A stretch of DNA of 64,000 nucleotides from Nymphaea colorata (taxonomy: Eukaryota > Streptophyta > Magnoliopsida > Nymphaeales > Nymphaeaceae), in the NCBI RefSeq assembly GCF_008831285.2, contig NC_045138.2:39547115-39611114 (forward strand), written 5' to 3'. Positions 11,544-23,118 of this stretch are shown here, in pieces (positions within the stretch are counted from its first letter, which is position 1; the number at the start of each line of letters is the position of its first letter). The notes beneath the pieces are model-generated. The model had not been told where the DNA came from and made no database searches. It worked only from the letters and a program-made list of their open reading frames with translations. Both the position numbers and the translations under genes were made by a program.

Positions 11544-13398
11544 AGGGCATCTGCGGATAGAGGCCGGCAGGAAAGTGCTCGAAACCGGCTGGGATTTTAT
11601 CAAAATATCTGATATCTGGAATCTGTATATCTATAATATGTCTATAATAAGTTAGCTACATTTAGCGGGTGGTGGAAATTTGGTTGTGAGTTCGATTTTT
11701 ATAGACATTGTTCTTGTAGAATAAAATGATATCTCTATAATATATTAACTCAATCATATTTGACATGGACATAGATTTGACCCTCAATTAATACACAATG
11801 AAAAAATAGAGCACCAACATCATTTTTTTTCCCGATGACTTCAAGAAAACTTGATCGGCTCATAAGAAAGTGGAGCACAAAAACATAATATTTTAAAACA
11901 TTTCACTTCATAACCAAGAATCTAATCCACATGGCTAGACGGTTGGATTTAAAAAGCTAAAGATATCAAAGCTAAAGTTAAGCGTCGATCACAGGTGTGG
12001 CATCGTGGCTTCATAAATTGGATAACTCCAGTTTCAATCCCGCTTGAATGATTAGGAACGGTGATATGCTTGGGAGAGTGGAACTTTCTTTTAAGGACGG
12101 GTTTGAATGGCATGATAATCTCTATATTTTTCTCCATACAAAATCAAGAACAAACACGATTTTTTTTCTTATTTTTGCTACCCCTGCAACATTTTATGCT
12201 TCAAATAAGGGGAGACCTCTTGACTTTCATTCTTGTGGTATATATCTTTGGTCAATGTATAAGTTTCCATGTCCATTTTTATGGCTAAGAGAGAACATTT
12301 GGTAACAAAAACATTATGTTCATAGAATACATGAATAATTATGTTCGGTATCTAATTGTTTCAACGAGCGCTTGATTTGTCATATTATTTTAGATTACAT
12401 AACATTGCTCAAGAAAAACATAACATTTTAGATTACATATTCTAAAATCATGTATATGTTGTAAGAATACAATGTTCTTCTTATCAACCGCCCTCTAAGG
12501 GTGTCCATGTGACAAGGTCCGACAATGGCGGGCTGGCTTGGTTTGTCTTCCAACTTACTGTAAGAGGGATTGAATGGTGAAAAGGACCAGCTAAAATTTG
12601 TGTGAGATGGATGCCGTTGTCGTGGGGACACTCCCCAACTACCTCTCCTGGCGACGCGTCCCTCATTTGTGCTGATTTGTGAGATGAGAAATGCGCAACT
12701 CATCGCACTCAAATTTCCTGTGGAGAGGCGTATATATCCAGAGTACATTCACATTGAAAGCTGAATAAGACTGCTTTTATGGAGTTAAATTCCCAGGATA
12801 AGACTCTCTGCCTCTCTCACTCTCTTTCCACACATATATATATATATATATATATCTGTTTTATGGCCTTGGAAACCTGGTTTTGTAAAACTTGATTTTC
12901 TATCAACCGAACAAACTGAGAACTAATTTTTTCTTTAAGCAGCAAAGTATCTTCCAACAACAATACATATCTTTAAGAAATTATTCATAAACTATGAAAA
13001 TGTATGTCGTATGGCTGTGTGTCAGGATCCATGTGTTTCAGACGCTTGTCTCTGGTACTGTCATCAAAGGCATGTGACCAACCAAAGTCACTTGTTACTG
13101 CAACGTAGAGTAACGGTTCTTTATTTTGTTTTTAATATGCAAGCAGGGGTTAGGCAGATTATGACGCCACATGCGGACTCCTCGTGCTGAGCTCTTGGCA
13201 TTTTCCAACTTCAGTTGTCTTGTTTCCTAAACCAACACTCTTAGTATTTCGCTCTCAAATCATGAGAATAGAACTTTAGAGTTTCGCCTCAAAGTACAAA
13301 ACAATGTTCAATTCCTTTTGGTTTGTAATTCGAGAAAATTGCACTTTAGTCGAGAGATTTTGTTGCATGTGCCATAGCATAAAACCACGGCCTCCAGG

Positions 13399-13540
13399 GC
13401 CTGTTTTGGTTTATGCAAGGAAATTGTTACTGTTCAATAAACCTGTCTTAAAAATTGAGGTAGAACTATGAATCTACCTCAATTTTTTGAACAGTTTTAC
13501 TAGGAAATAACAATTTGTTATTGGCTCTAAACAATCTTAT
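13399..13540. mobile_element. MITE-like element with internal hairpin
   Basis: The ends are imperfectly inverted (GTTTTGG...TTGTTACTG on the left; AATAACAATTTGTTATTGG...AAAC on the right). The centre is a perfect 15-bp inverted repeat, arms 13450-13464 and 13473-13487, with an 8-base loop. It abuts the next MITE-like element. Family membership is inferred from similar end sequences. Confidence 0.5.
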
Positions 13541-13543
13541 CGA

Positions 13544-13700
13544 GGCTGCTTGAGAATAATAATAGAATGTTACTGTCGTATGCATCTGCTATAAAAAGTG
13601 GGTAGATTTATGAAACACTTATTAAAGTGTCGAATGTAACCAATTTTCGAGTTAGATGCATGAAACAATATCATAATGTTACTGTTCCCAAACGAACCCA
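13544..13700 (-). mobile_element. MITE, family shared with 38192-38364
   Basis: The reverse complement starts with a CGTTTGGGAACAGTAACATT end and contains AAAATTGGTTACATTC followed by GACACTTTAA, which align collinearly with the element at 38192-38364. The left end carries GAATGTTACTG, the inverse of the right end. About 157 bp. No coding capacity. A hAT or similar origin is possible, but target duplications were not resolved by eye. Confidence 0.6.
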
Positions 13701-15489
13701 TAGGTAATATATATCTAGCTGCTCATTTGGTGTCAGGACAAAACCTGAGTACAAATTGTTACTATCTCATTTAATTCGGTGACATCTATAAGTTCCCCTC
13801 CATACTTTAATGGAGCCTAGGCAAGCACTAGACCATAGGTTTCCAAATTCAATTCTCTTTTCCCCAAAATTCCTGAAAAATTTTGGTTTTTCTAAAGTAA
13901 TCACTCACTTGGTGTCCAAGGGGTTTGGTGGAGCTGGTTGAGCCACAAGGAGATATAAGGCTATTTACTGGCTTTGTTTTTATAGGTGTTAACTCTCTAT
14001 ATAAGCTTAAGCACGCAACTGCTCTAGGGCAGGTGCTTGTTAACAGCAAAGTCTCTCGGCCTGGGTGCGGTTTTTCTGGAAACCCAAATTAAAAAAAAAA
14101 AAGCAATTGGTATGTTTACCCAAAAAAAAAAACAAAAAAATTGCAATTTGACATCACTTTTCAAATCATGATATTGGCATTTCCATGTCTTTAAAAAAAG
14201 ACCATAGAATAGCAAGCTATGTTGCCCCATATTATTAGTTTGGCTAGCCCAACAACAAAGAATCTTTAACTTATTGTACAGACAAAAAAAGGAGGTGCAC
14301 TTTCAGTGGCTTGCAATGCAAGCAAAGCCTAGCCTATGTATTGTTAGAAGGCTAAAATCCCAACTGTGAAAGTGTCAGCTTCATAACTAAACTAGCAACC
14401 AAAATCAGGATTCTGACCAATTGAAATTCAGCTTGAATAGGCCAATTGAGATCCATTCAGTATCACTAGAATGATGAGTCTGGGACTTGATTTAGGGTCT
14501 TCAACTTGATACTCAACAACATTTAATACAAGAGATGTTTGATTAAGAAGTACAGTGATCAAGAAAATGTTTGATGGGTTACTGAAAAATGCCCTAGAAA
14601 AGGATAACAATAAAAATGTATTACAGGCTAAATATTATCTGGTTATATGGAGGAATCATTTTTGAATTGATGGTTTTTGTTCCATACATAGGCCAATTGT
14701 GGCAATTTATGGTCAAGAAACGCACTTTGTGAACATGTGGGGAGCAAAGGCCTTCTATATATATATCCTAGGCGTTGGGGATCATCTTATTCCATTTAGC
14801 AATCCTTTTTGCACTCATTTCTATAGAGCGCATCTAGAAATTCTTATCAGATATTCACATTAAATTGGCACGATCGGGGTAAAATGGTAGCCTCCACAAG
14901 TTTCATTTTCGCATTCTAGGAAACCAAATTCTCTCTGTTGCTTGTTTCAGTTTCCAACTACAACTTTTCAGGTTCATTCAGTAGTGTTTATGTGCTGATA
15001 AGCCTCAAAGTTTTTCGTCATATGATCTTAAACACTGAAGCGAAGAAGTAGAAGAAAAAGAATTGTTGATATAGAAGAGGATTTTTTAAGCTTGATGTCA
15101 GTTGATGAAGGTCACTGCAGGATCGTTTTAGCACCAATAGATTTAGTGGTTGAGAAATGAAAGAACAACCTGTTCTAATGGAGGTGGACAGAGGATTGTT
15201 TGAAGGTAACCGCCTGATGAAATGTGTGAGTGCCCATTAATTAGGAACTGGTGATGTAGTATGTATACACGTAAATAAAGGCAAAGGCACAGGTACATGT
15301 CAACGTATTATCCCTTTAATAAAGGGCGATACATCTATTGATGTGCCCCTGTCTGTGCATAGATGCAGTGCATGAGGATGAAGATGTTATGAGAAAGACC
15401 CTTTCCTTTGCAATTGGTGAGCAAGGTCCCCCTCTCTGTAGATGGCGATTGACCATCCTTGATAAATTATTGCTCTCTCAGTCTCTCTC

Positions 15490-15780
15490 TAGATTCTTCT
15501 CTATGTGGTGAAAGGATAGGAGCCGACGTAGCTCTTTCAGCAATAACTTAGTATCAGTCTCGATACTGGAAGCCCCTCTCTCTCTCTCTCTCTCTGAATT
15601 CTTCTGTAAGTGAAAGAAGAGTAGGAATCGAGACTGGGAGCTTCTCTTTAGTTTCTTCTCTATAGGAGAGTCGGAGCTGTGTTAGCACTTTCAGCAATAA
15701 TTTAGGATCAGTCCTGATGTTGGTAGCTTCTCTTTCTCTCTCCTCTCTCTCTCCCTCTCTATCTCTCAGAGTGCAGTGAG
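15490..15780. repeat. Diverged tandem repeat with CT tracts
   Basis: The phrase CTTTCAGCAATAA(C/T)TTAG..ATCAGT occurs at about 15534 and 15688, 154 bases apart, each followed by a CT-rich run. A partial middle unit (about 15595-15650) shares GAGACTGG(G)AGC and ATTCTTCT motifs. No coding sense is seen. Confidence 0.6.
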
Positions 15781-16317
15781 AAGGTTGAGGACGTAAAGCA
15801 GAGGGCAGAGGGCAAGACCAGTGTCGTTCCCAATGCCCTAGAGAGGAGGGAATCTCTCACAGTAGACATTAATTGCGCGTCTCTGTTACTAACGACTACT
15901 GCATCTTGACTTTGGCCGTCAGCTTTTGTATCTAGGCACAGTCCCAAAACCAGGCATGGTTTTCTGGAACTAGAAGTTTCATTGGGGATTCTTTGGTTCA
16001 CAGGAAACGAGTTAATAACCAAGGGAAAAACCCATTTATTCTGAAACCTTGCATTTGCATCTCCTGATTTTAGTGAAATGAAATCGATTATCTGGATTCT
16101 TGAGGTGCTTTATTCATCTTTTTCATCTGTTTATATATGGATGGGTTGATCTTGCCTTGCCTGCATGGTTTTCTTAAGCTGGGATGATTCATATCTTTTG
16201 TATTTTATTTCTGAAAACCAACTAAACAAGATTTGTGAAATTGACTCTTGGGCTGTCGATCATACCAAAGTTTTTAACTAAAGAGCATGAGGGTCATTCT
16301 TCTAGATTATATGGGAA

Positions 16318-16467
16318 TGTTTGGCAACAACATTCTGTTACTGTCATAAGAACACGTCTTCAAAGATGGTGCAAATTCGCAAGACACTATAACAAGTATT
16401 CTATGAATCTGTTTTATTTTTTTAGTAGATTCATAGGATCGTAACAATATGGAACTGTTGCTAAACA
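16318..16467 (+). mobile_element. MITE, about 150 bp
   Basis: The left end TGTTTGGCAACAACATTCTG is matched by an inverted right end (TGTTTAGCAACAGTTCC on the complement). The interior shares the GACACT-ATAA-AAGTATTCTATGAATCTG layout with the elements at 13544 and 38192. No coding capacity. Confidence 0.6.
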
Positions 16468-18494
16468 GCGTTTATATAATCCACTTTTTTGCCTTTAGCC
16501 GAGGTTCCTATTACTTTCTTACTTCTAGAATCCAAAACCTCAACCTGGGTAAGGAGTTTGCCCGCTTAAATGCTGAAAACCAGGTACCCCCTTCCATACT
16601 CTCAAAGTTACAAGCCTATGGAGTTAGAATCTTCAACAACTGAAAAAAGCTGACATTGAAAAGCAATCGCCTTGCACTACGCACAGTTTGTACTATACTT
16701 GTTCTTATCATGTGTATGACATTAATGAAAAATTGCAGAGTCCCTAGATTTTCTGAGGATGAGATCTATGGTTCAGGCACTTTGTTTTCCTCACCCTTTA
16801 GTTGAGTCACTAGATAGCAGGAGTTAGAATTCTTGATGTTCCAAGTATAAATGGATCTATAAACAGAACTCATATTTATATCCAATCCCAAATCGCTATG
16901 AATTGGGTTCAAAATCACTCTAGTAACAAGAACAATAATAATAATAATATTTGGTATCAGCTCTTTCAGGCCAATAAAGGCTATCAGACAGACATCTGAT
17001 CGCCATAATTAAGTTCAGTTGTCTATGACATCATATAGAACAGACACTTTTTAATAAATCACCCGAAAGCTACAACTATATGCAGAATAAATATTAGATA
17101 TCAAACCTTGGTGAACTTGAGGAGAGCAGCTCCTATCAGGAAGCAACTCAGACAACAGAATCACAGGGAAAATCTCTCAGAAAATCTTTAATACTGGGTG
17201 AATATATCTGGGGAGCCTTTACCATCATCCTCAGATAAAGGGGAGCACAAATATTTATGACTTTGATTTTGTTCACTCATGGAAGCTTTCCTGACAGATT
17301 TGGTTCATTAATTTGAAGAGAGTTGGCCAATAAGATTTTGCAAGGTAGTAAGAATAAATTCAAGCTGTTAGCAAGTGGGATTGTGATCTGCCAAACTAGG
17401 AGCTCGGGCTTGATAGGAAAGTAGGCCGTGTTGTTACACAAGGAGTAAAGATTCTTCCTTTCCCTTTGCCCTTTAAGGTTTAAAGCTGCATTGCCTCGAA
17501 CAAAACTAGGACTGCTACCGGTGGCTGGTCTGACTAGAAACAACAAAGCCTTTGGAGTCCTAGGTCTCTACATAGTTGTCAAAGTAAGACAGTCCAGTTA
17601 CTGCATAAGCCAAATGGGTTAGGTTGCTAGGTTGAATCCATCTACAAACTCTATTTTTCTCAGAGAGACTTTCAGGTGAGCGAGAGGTATTAATCCCACC
17701 ACCCAAAATATGACCGAAGCCCCCCCCCCCATTCTCATTGCCTTCAGAATCCAGAGCTGCATCGGTATCAGCAATAACAACGGTGCATCTTTTAACTTGG
17801 ATGTCATGTCCTACCACCTTAAGACACATAAACATAGAGTCCACAAGAATCGAGCTAGAGACCTGCCTTTATACATGGCCCTAGCCCGACCAATTATGCC
17901 CCTACATAGTTGTCAAAGAAACTTGCTACCAAGACTATTGCTTAGGATTTGTGGAAAATGTTCATCATCACTGTTGTCAAATATGGACATTCATCTCGTA
18001 TAAAAAACATAAAAACAAAACATCAAAAGGTGATATACATACAGATATAGATTTAGTGAACTCTAACTCTAGGATTCATCTATCTAACCAGGGCCATCGG
18101 GCTGTTCTCTGTTTTGTTTCGTTTTTTTTTTTTGTCATGCAAGAAAGTTGCGGGAAAGAGGAGAGGCTGAAGGATTCCCCTTACTGCCACCCAACGCTGC
18201 CCCCTTCCCCTTGCCGGCACACACTTCCCATTAGGATGAAGATAGGAGGAATGTTTTCATAGCTTACACAGTAAAAGAAGGGATATGCTTTTGTAAATTA
18301 AAAAAAAAACATGTGTTTTGTAGTTTTTTTTTTCATTTTTATCTTACCAAAACTTGTTTTTTTTTTAATGAACAATGAGTACTTTTGTCATAAATCATAC
18401 TGGCGCATGAAATTTAGTGTATCGGTATCACACTCTCCAGGTTTGAGGCAAAAACAATAAAAATAAAAAACAAGGGCCCCTTTGAAACGGGTAG

Positions 18495-18495
<1 letters not shown>

Positions 18496-18537
<42 letters not shown>
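18496..18537. repeat. (CT)n microsatellite
   Basis: About 20 CT units, followed after a few bases by a short TA run (about 18545-18561). Confidence 0.95.
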
Positions 18538-18539
<2 letters not shown>

Positions 18540-18930
18540 CCTCTTATATATATATATATATGAGAGATGGAAAGAAACCATACTAATTGGTCAAGAACAA
18601 AAGCCAGACACTTTAAATTATGATATTTAAAGTTTTTTTTTTTAAATCTAACCTTACCAATATGAGCTTATTAATGTAAAATATATATTAAGTTAATTAT
18701 TTTTTAGGTTTTTATAGTATTTTTATAATAAGCAAAAATAAATGGCTCAAACAACATCAACATTTGATAATAGAAAAATCAACATTTTTTATAAAAACAA
18801 CTTGATTCAAAGCATGTTTTATATTAAAATGGTTTTATAAATATATTATCATGTTTAAATTTTATTTGAAATACCTTTTTAATGAAAAATTAAAGGGTTT
18901 GATTTTTGTCTCCGACTTAAGTGTTTGGCT

Positions 18931-18940
<10 letters not shown>

Positions 18941-18976
<36 letters not shown>
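18941..18976. repeat. (TG)n microsatellite
   Basis: About 18 TG units, preceded by a short TA run. Confidence 0.95.
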
Positions 18977-18978
<2 letters not shown>

Positions 18979-19088
18979 TGCTACCTCCACTACCTGCTCA
19001 GCTTCCAAAGCTCCCTGACTGATCATGTTTTATATATATGTGTACCTCTGCAGCTTGCGAAGCTCCTTTCGGAGACGGGTCTTGTTTC

Positions 19089-19093
19089 CTGAA
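19089..19093. repeat. Left target-site duplication of the copia element
   Basis: CTGAA directly before the 5' LTR; the same five bases follow the 3' LTR at 23114-23118. Confidence 0.85.
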
Positions 19094-19361
19094 TATTGGA
19101 GAAGAAAATCAGCAAACTGATTTTCAGGAATCAAGAAAATCTTTCCTATACATCAAACAGAAAGTAAAATTTCAGGAAAGAAATTATAATCTTTCATTCT
19201 ATTGTTGTAAATCACAAGATTGTGACCTTCCAATCCCAAAATTTGTGGGATCTGCACATACTGTAAACTTGTATAAATATCCCATCATATATGAAATGAT
19301 GCAACTCTTTTGGCTCATTCATCTTCCTCGTTTCTCTTTTTCTCTCACGCTTTTCTTCTCA
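19094..19361 (+). repeat. 5' LTR
   Basis: 268 bp. It begins TATTGGAGA and ends TTCTCA. The usual TG start is TA in both LTRs, so the change was likely present in the parent element. A TATAAATA box lies near 19273. The 9-bp length difference from the 3' LTR lies near 19160, in a short AAAATCAG repeat. Confidence 0.93.
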
Positions 19362-19373
19362 TGGTATCAGAGC
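19362..19373 (+). other. Primer binding site (initiator tRNA-Met type)
   Basis: TGGTATCAGAGC starts at the first base after the 5' LTR. This is the standard copia primer site complementary to the 3' end of initiator methionine tRNA. Confidence 0.92.
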
Positions 19374-20190
19374 TAGGTTGTAGAAAGAAGAGTGAGAAGA
19401 GGTGGCCGTCGTTGATCTATCTAGCCGCTTGCACCAGAGAGTTGGGTGGAAGTTGTGCCTCAATCCTTTCTCTGGTTCTCTGTGCTGAGGCCTCAATCGT
19501 TTGTCGCGTCCCTTTAACCCACATCAGGGTTTGAAGGTCGGTTGGTTTCACCTTCCGATTGGTCTGTTCCTCCTTGATCAAGTCGGTGATCGTCAGCCCA
19601 TTTTTCGACCAACCGTCAGCGGCTTGTACCAAGGGGGGACCTTGCTTTGTCCTCAACTCCTCGCTCTCCGCAAACAACCTAGTCGGGCGCTTCCTCCCGC
19701 AGCACGAGCTCCTGCAGGAGGGCGCTGAGTTCGCCGTAGATCTACATCTGTTGGTCGAGGTCATCCTCCTCGACCCCATCTCGCTCATCGCCGTCTTCCT
19801 CTGGCTACTGGAGCAGAGTCTCTTCTTGGACTGTCGTCGCTGGTCGAGTGGGAGACCATTCACATCGTACTCTCCAGCAGCCTATGCCACTCTAGAATCG
19901 GGAGGTCTCGGGCAGTCTCTGTCCCCTCTTGCCCAAACCTCAAGTTTCGTGAGGATCAGCGTTTTTCGTCCCTTCTCGATCAGATCTTCGTTTCTACTTG
20001 GGAGGGAAACCTGTTGCTGGCCTTCTGAAGCAGAAAGGGCTCCTGCGAAGATACCATCACTCCCTTTTCTGCCCCCTTATGTTATTGCCAACGGTCCTTG
20101 CAGAAAGGGATTTCTATAAGTCGGATTCAGATCTGCAGCTCTATGTCCTGTACTATTTTTTTTTTGTGGGCATTCGATTTTTTTTTCTCT
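19374..20190 (+). other. Copia leader region without conserved coding
   Basis: This GC-richer stretch separates the primer site from the gag stub. It has overlapping open frames of 148 and 186 codons on opposite strands, but neither resembles gag or any family I know. It may be the untranslated leader of this copia lineage or captured sequence. Confidence 0.45.
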
Positions 20191-20286
20191 ACGGCGACAA
20201 CTCCTGTGGTTGATCGGACTGATATTTCTGGTGATCAAAATGAGTCACCTTTCCTCATGCACCACTTTGATAATCCTGGTGCATGA
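20191..20286 (+). pseudogene. gag stub
   Basis: About 31 codons resemble the start of copia gag, ending in a HHFDNPG phrase that fits the conserved HHSDNPG motif of this family. The position expected for the initiator is ACG rather than ATG, and a stop follows at 20284-20286, at the deletion junction. The remainder of gag and the protease are missing. Confidence 0.7.
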
Positions 20287-20301
20287 GGAAAGGTGACTCA
20301 T
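20240..20301. repeat. Perfect 25-bp inverted repeat at the internal deletion
   Basis: The arms 20240-20264 and 20277-20301 are exact reverse complements, separated by a 12-base loop (20265-20276). The left arm is gag sequence; the right arm marks the junction, after which integrase sequence begins. The repeat lies where about 2 kb of coding sequence should be. Confidence 0.92.
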
Positions 20302-20309
20302 GCCCCAGG

Positions 20310-20858
20310 ATAACTCATTTTTGTGTCATGGTATTTACTCAATTCAATACTCATGTGAAATGTGTTCGGAGTGATAATGGTGCTGAATTTATAACTAATA
20401 ATATGCAAGCATATTTTCATGAGCATGTCATAGAACATCAAACTTCATGTGTTGGAACTCATCAACAAAATGAGCATGTTGAGATGAAGCATCGTCATCT
20501 ATTAGAAGTGGCACGAGCACTTAGGTTTCAAGCAAATCTACCTATTACTTTTTGGGGTGAATGTATTTTGACTGTAACTTTTTTAATAAATAGAATGTCA
20601 TCAACTCTTTTAAATGACAAGTCTCCATTTGAACTTCTTTATAATGAAAAAACCCAATTATGCAGACTTGCATGTTTTTGGATGTTTGTACTATGCCAAA
20701 AATTTAAATCTACTGCACAAGTTCTCATCACGTGCACACAAATGTGTTTTTGTAGGTTATCCTCACAATAAAAAAGGGTATCGTGTATATGATTTAGATA
20801 CCAAACAAATTTCTACAAGTAGAGATATAACCTTTTTTATGATCATTTTTCATTTCTA
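20310..20858 (+). pseudogene. Copia integrase remnant
   Basis: The second half of the integrase core is recognisable: VRSDNGAEF (second catalytic Asp) and, about 35 residues on, the VEMKHRHLLEVARALRFQA region with the catalytic Glu. It then runs to LHVFGCLYYA and KCVFVGY, with the frame changing at about 20640-20690. The first part of the integrase, including the zinc-binding region and first Asp, is missing. A stop ends the frame at about 20857. Confidence 0.88.
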
Positions 20859-21279
20859 ACAAAAAACTATCATACTAATGATTTGAATAATATCGTTTTA
20901 TCTCAACCCCAAGGTGATTATCTTAATGAGAAGTATATGACACCGTGTGAGAATGGCGTTCCAGAAAATTCTTTCCCACTATCACCCATTCAATCTCACG
21001 ATTCCATCAACAATGACTAAAATAAGCCAGTCTCTCATGTTTCATATCAACAAAAAAATTTCACCTCCAGACTCACTTGCTCTACGCCGATCTAGTCGTA
21101 CTTGTCATTCCCCTTCCTACCTTCAAGACTATGTGTGTTCCAATATGAGGGTTACAAGTTCACCGCCTAAGGAATCTACTTCAACTAAGCAATCCTCAGG
21201 TACATGTTATCACATACACAATTTTCTATCTGTTCACAAATTTTCTAAATCACATTATGCCTTTTTAACCTCTATTATG

Positions 21280-22118
21280 AGTGATGTTGAACCTAGCTCG
21301 TATGCGGAAGCCGTTAAGTATCAACATTGGCAAAGTGCTATGGTTGATGAGATTCGGGCTCTTGAACAAAACAGTACATGGTCCATTACTACTTTGCCTC
21401 CAAACAAACATCCAATTAGATGTCGTTGGGTTTATAAGATAAAACGACAATCAGATAGAAGTATTGAACACTACAAAGCCAGACTTGTCGCCAAATGGTA
21501 CACTCAACTAGAGGGACTTGATTATCATAAGACATTTGCTCCAGTTGCAAAATTAACAATCATGCGCACGCTTCTTGCTCTTGCCTCTATTCAAGGATGG
21601 TACCTATATCAAATGGATGTGAGTAATCCATTTATACATGGAGAATTATATGAGGAAATATACATGATCATCACCAGGCCTCTTGCGTGATGGGGAGTAT
21701 ACTAGTAATAAAGTGTGTTGCCTTCATAAGTCTCTGTATGGACCCAAGCAAGCGCCACGTAACTGGTTTCACAAGCTGTTATCAGCACTCAAAGGCGCTG
21801 GTTTCATTCAATCATCAGCTAACAACACTCACTTTACTCGGAAACATGAAAAACAATTTATTGCTATTCTTGTCTATGTTGATGATCTTATTATTGCAGG
21901 AAATGATGAACCAGGAATTGCTTCAGTTAAGCAATATTTACATTCGAAATTTCATATTAAGGACTTGGGAATACTTAAGTATTTTCTTGTCATAGAAATT
22001 GCAAGAGCGCAATCGAGAATATTTCTAAGTCAAAGAAAATATATTGTGGATATTTTGAATGATGCAGGTTTGATGGGAGCTAAGCCTATAGACTTTCAAT
22101 GGAGCAAAAAATACGATT
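21280..22118 (+). pseudogene. Copia reverse transcriptase remnant
   Basis: The copia reverse transcriptase is read from about 21290: a YAEAVKYQHWQSAM phrase, CRWVYKIK, YKARLVAKWYTQ, DYHKTFAPVAK, and QMDVSNPFIHGELYEEIYM. After a frameshift near 21680 it continues with HKSLYGPKQAPRNWF and the catalytic YVDD (21875-21886). The conserved AFLHG stretch reads PFIHG. A stop ends the frame near 22120, followed by a third frame for RNase H. Confidence 0.92.
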
Positions 22119-22119
22119 A

Positions 22120-22829
22120 ACTCCCAATGATGGTATTCCACTGAAAGATCCAACTAAATACAGGAGGTTAGTTGGACGTATGATTTATTTAATCATTACT
22201 CATCCAAACATAATGTATTCAATCCAAGTTCTCAGTCAGTTCATGCAATCATCATGAACTACACACTATGAAGCAGCACTTATAGTATTGAAGTATTTGA
22301 AGGCTTCACCAGCAAAAGAAATATTTTTATTCTTATCAAGTGCAAAACAATTGAGGGCTTATTGTGACTCAGATTGGGCTAGCTGTCCTACCACTCGTAA
22401 ATCAGTTAGTGGATATATTGTGTTCTTGAGGAATAGCCCTATCTCTTGAAAACCAAAGAAGCAATCTACTGTTGCTAGATCGTTTGCTGAAGCAAAATAC
22501 CGAGCAATGACTTTGACAACTTGTGAAGTTGTTTGGTTAAAAGCCTTATTGAATGAATTGCGTGGAGTCATGATAAACCAGCCAATTTATATTGCGACAA
22601 TCAAGCAGCTTTGCATATTTCAGTAAATCCAGTTTTTCATGAAAGAACAAAACACATAGAGCTAGATTGTCACTTTGTAAGAGAAAAAATTCAGCAAGGA
22701 ATCATTCGGGTTCATCATGTATCATCATGTTTGCAACTAGCTGATATTTTCACTAAACCATTGGAGAAAGATAGTTTTCAAACTTTAAGAATCAAGTTGG
22801 GTGTTTCAGATTTGCACACACCAACTTGA
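22120..22829 (+). pseudogene. Copia RNase H remnant and pol end
   Basis: Fragments of the copia C-terminal domain are present with several stops and frame changes: [49 protein letters not shown] and [23 protein letters not shown]. The last frame ends at 22827-22829, a few bases before the 3' LTR, as usual for copia elements. Confidence 0.9.
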
Positions 22830-22836
22830 GGGGGAC
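22827..22836 (+). other. Polypurine tract
   Basis: TTGAGGGGGAC lies directly before the 3' LTR, matching the usual copia plus-strand primer. Confidence 0.85.
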
Positions 22837-23113
22837 TATTGGAGAGGAAAATCAGCAAACTGATTTTCAGGAATCAAGAAAATCTTTCCTATACATCAAA
22901 GAGGAAAATCAGAAAGTGAAATTTCAGGAAAGAAATTATAATCTTTCCTTGTATTGTTGTAAATCACAAGATTGTGATCTTTCAATCCCAAAATTTGTGG
23001 GATCTGCACATACTATAAACTTATATAAATACCCCATCGTATATGAAATGATGCAACTCTTTTGGCTCATTCATCTTCCTCGTTTCTCTTTTTCTCTCAC
23101 GCTTTTCTTCTCA
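22837..23113 (+). repeat. 3' LTR
   Basis: 277 bp, beginning TATTGGAGA and ending TTCTCA, nearly identical to the 5' LTR apart from a 9-bp insertion and about a dozen substitutions. CTGAA follows at 23114-23118. Confidence 0.93.
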
Positions 23114-23118
23114 CTGAA

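Larger units (their letters stand above)
11544..19088. other. Intergenic stretch with MITE-like insertions and simple repeats
   Basis: No conserved coding sequence is recognised in this 7.5-kb stretch. Just left of 11.6 kb is the upstream region of the DUF7722 gene. MITE-like elements lie at about 13399-13540, 13544-13700 and 16318-16467. A diverged tandem repeat sits at about 15490-15780. Simple repeats include TA (12834-12856), CT (18496-18537) and TG (18941-18976). A run of nine or more C lies near 17720. Confidence 0.6.
19094..23113 (+). mobile_element. Degenerate Ty1/copia LTR retrotransposon
   Basis: A 4.02-kb element bounded by LTRs (19094-19361 and 22837-23113) and a CTGAA target duplication. 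A primer binding site follows the 5' LTR directly and a purine tract precedes the 3' LTR. Inside are, in order, a GC-rich leader without conserved coding, a gag stub, and remnants of integrase, reverse transcriptase and RNase H. The order integrase before reverse transcriptase makes it copia and not gypsy. Most of gag, the protease and the first part of integrase are deleted, and the rest carries frameshifts and stops, so the element cannot be autonomous. The two LTRs differ by roughly a dozen substitutions and one 9-bp indel, indicating a moderately old insertion. Confidence 0.95.

Noticed and set aside
19362-19373. tRNA gene fragment
   Set aside because: The match is only the 12-base primer binding site directly after an LTR.
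19417-19863. 148-codon open frame on the minus strand
   Set aside because: It lies inside a retrotransposon leader, overlaps an opposite-strand frame, and has no recognisable family features.
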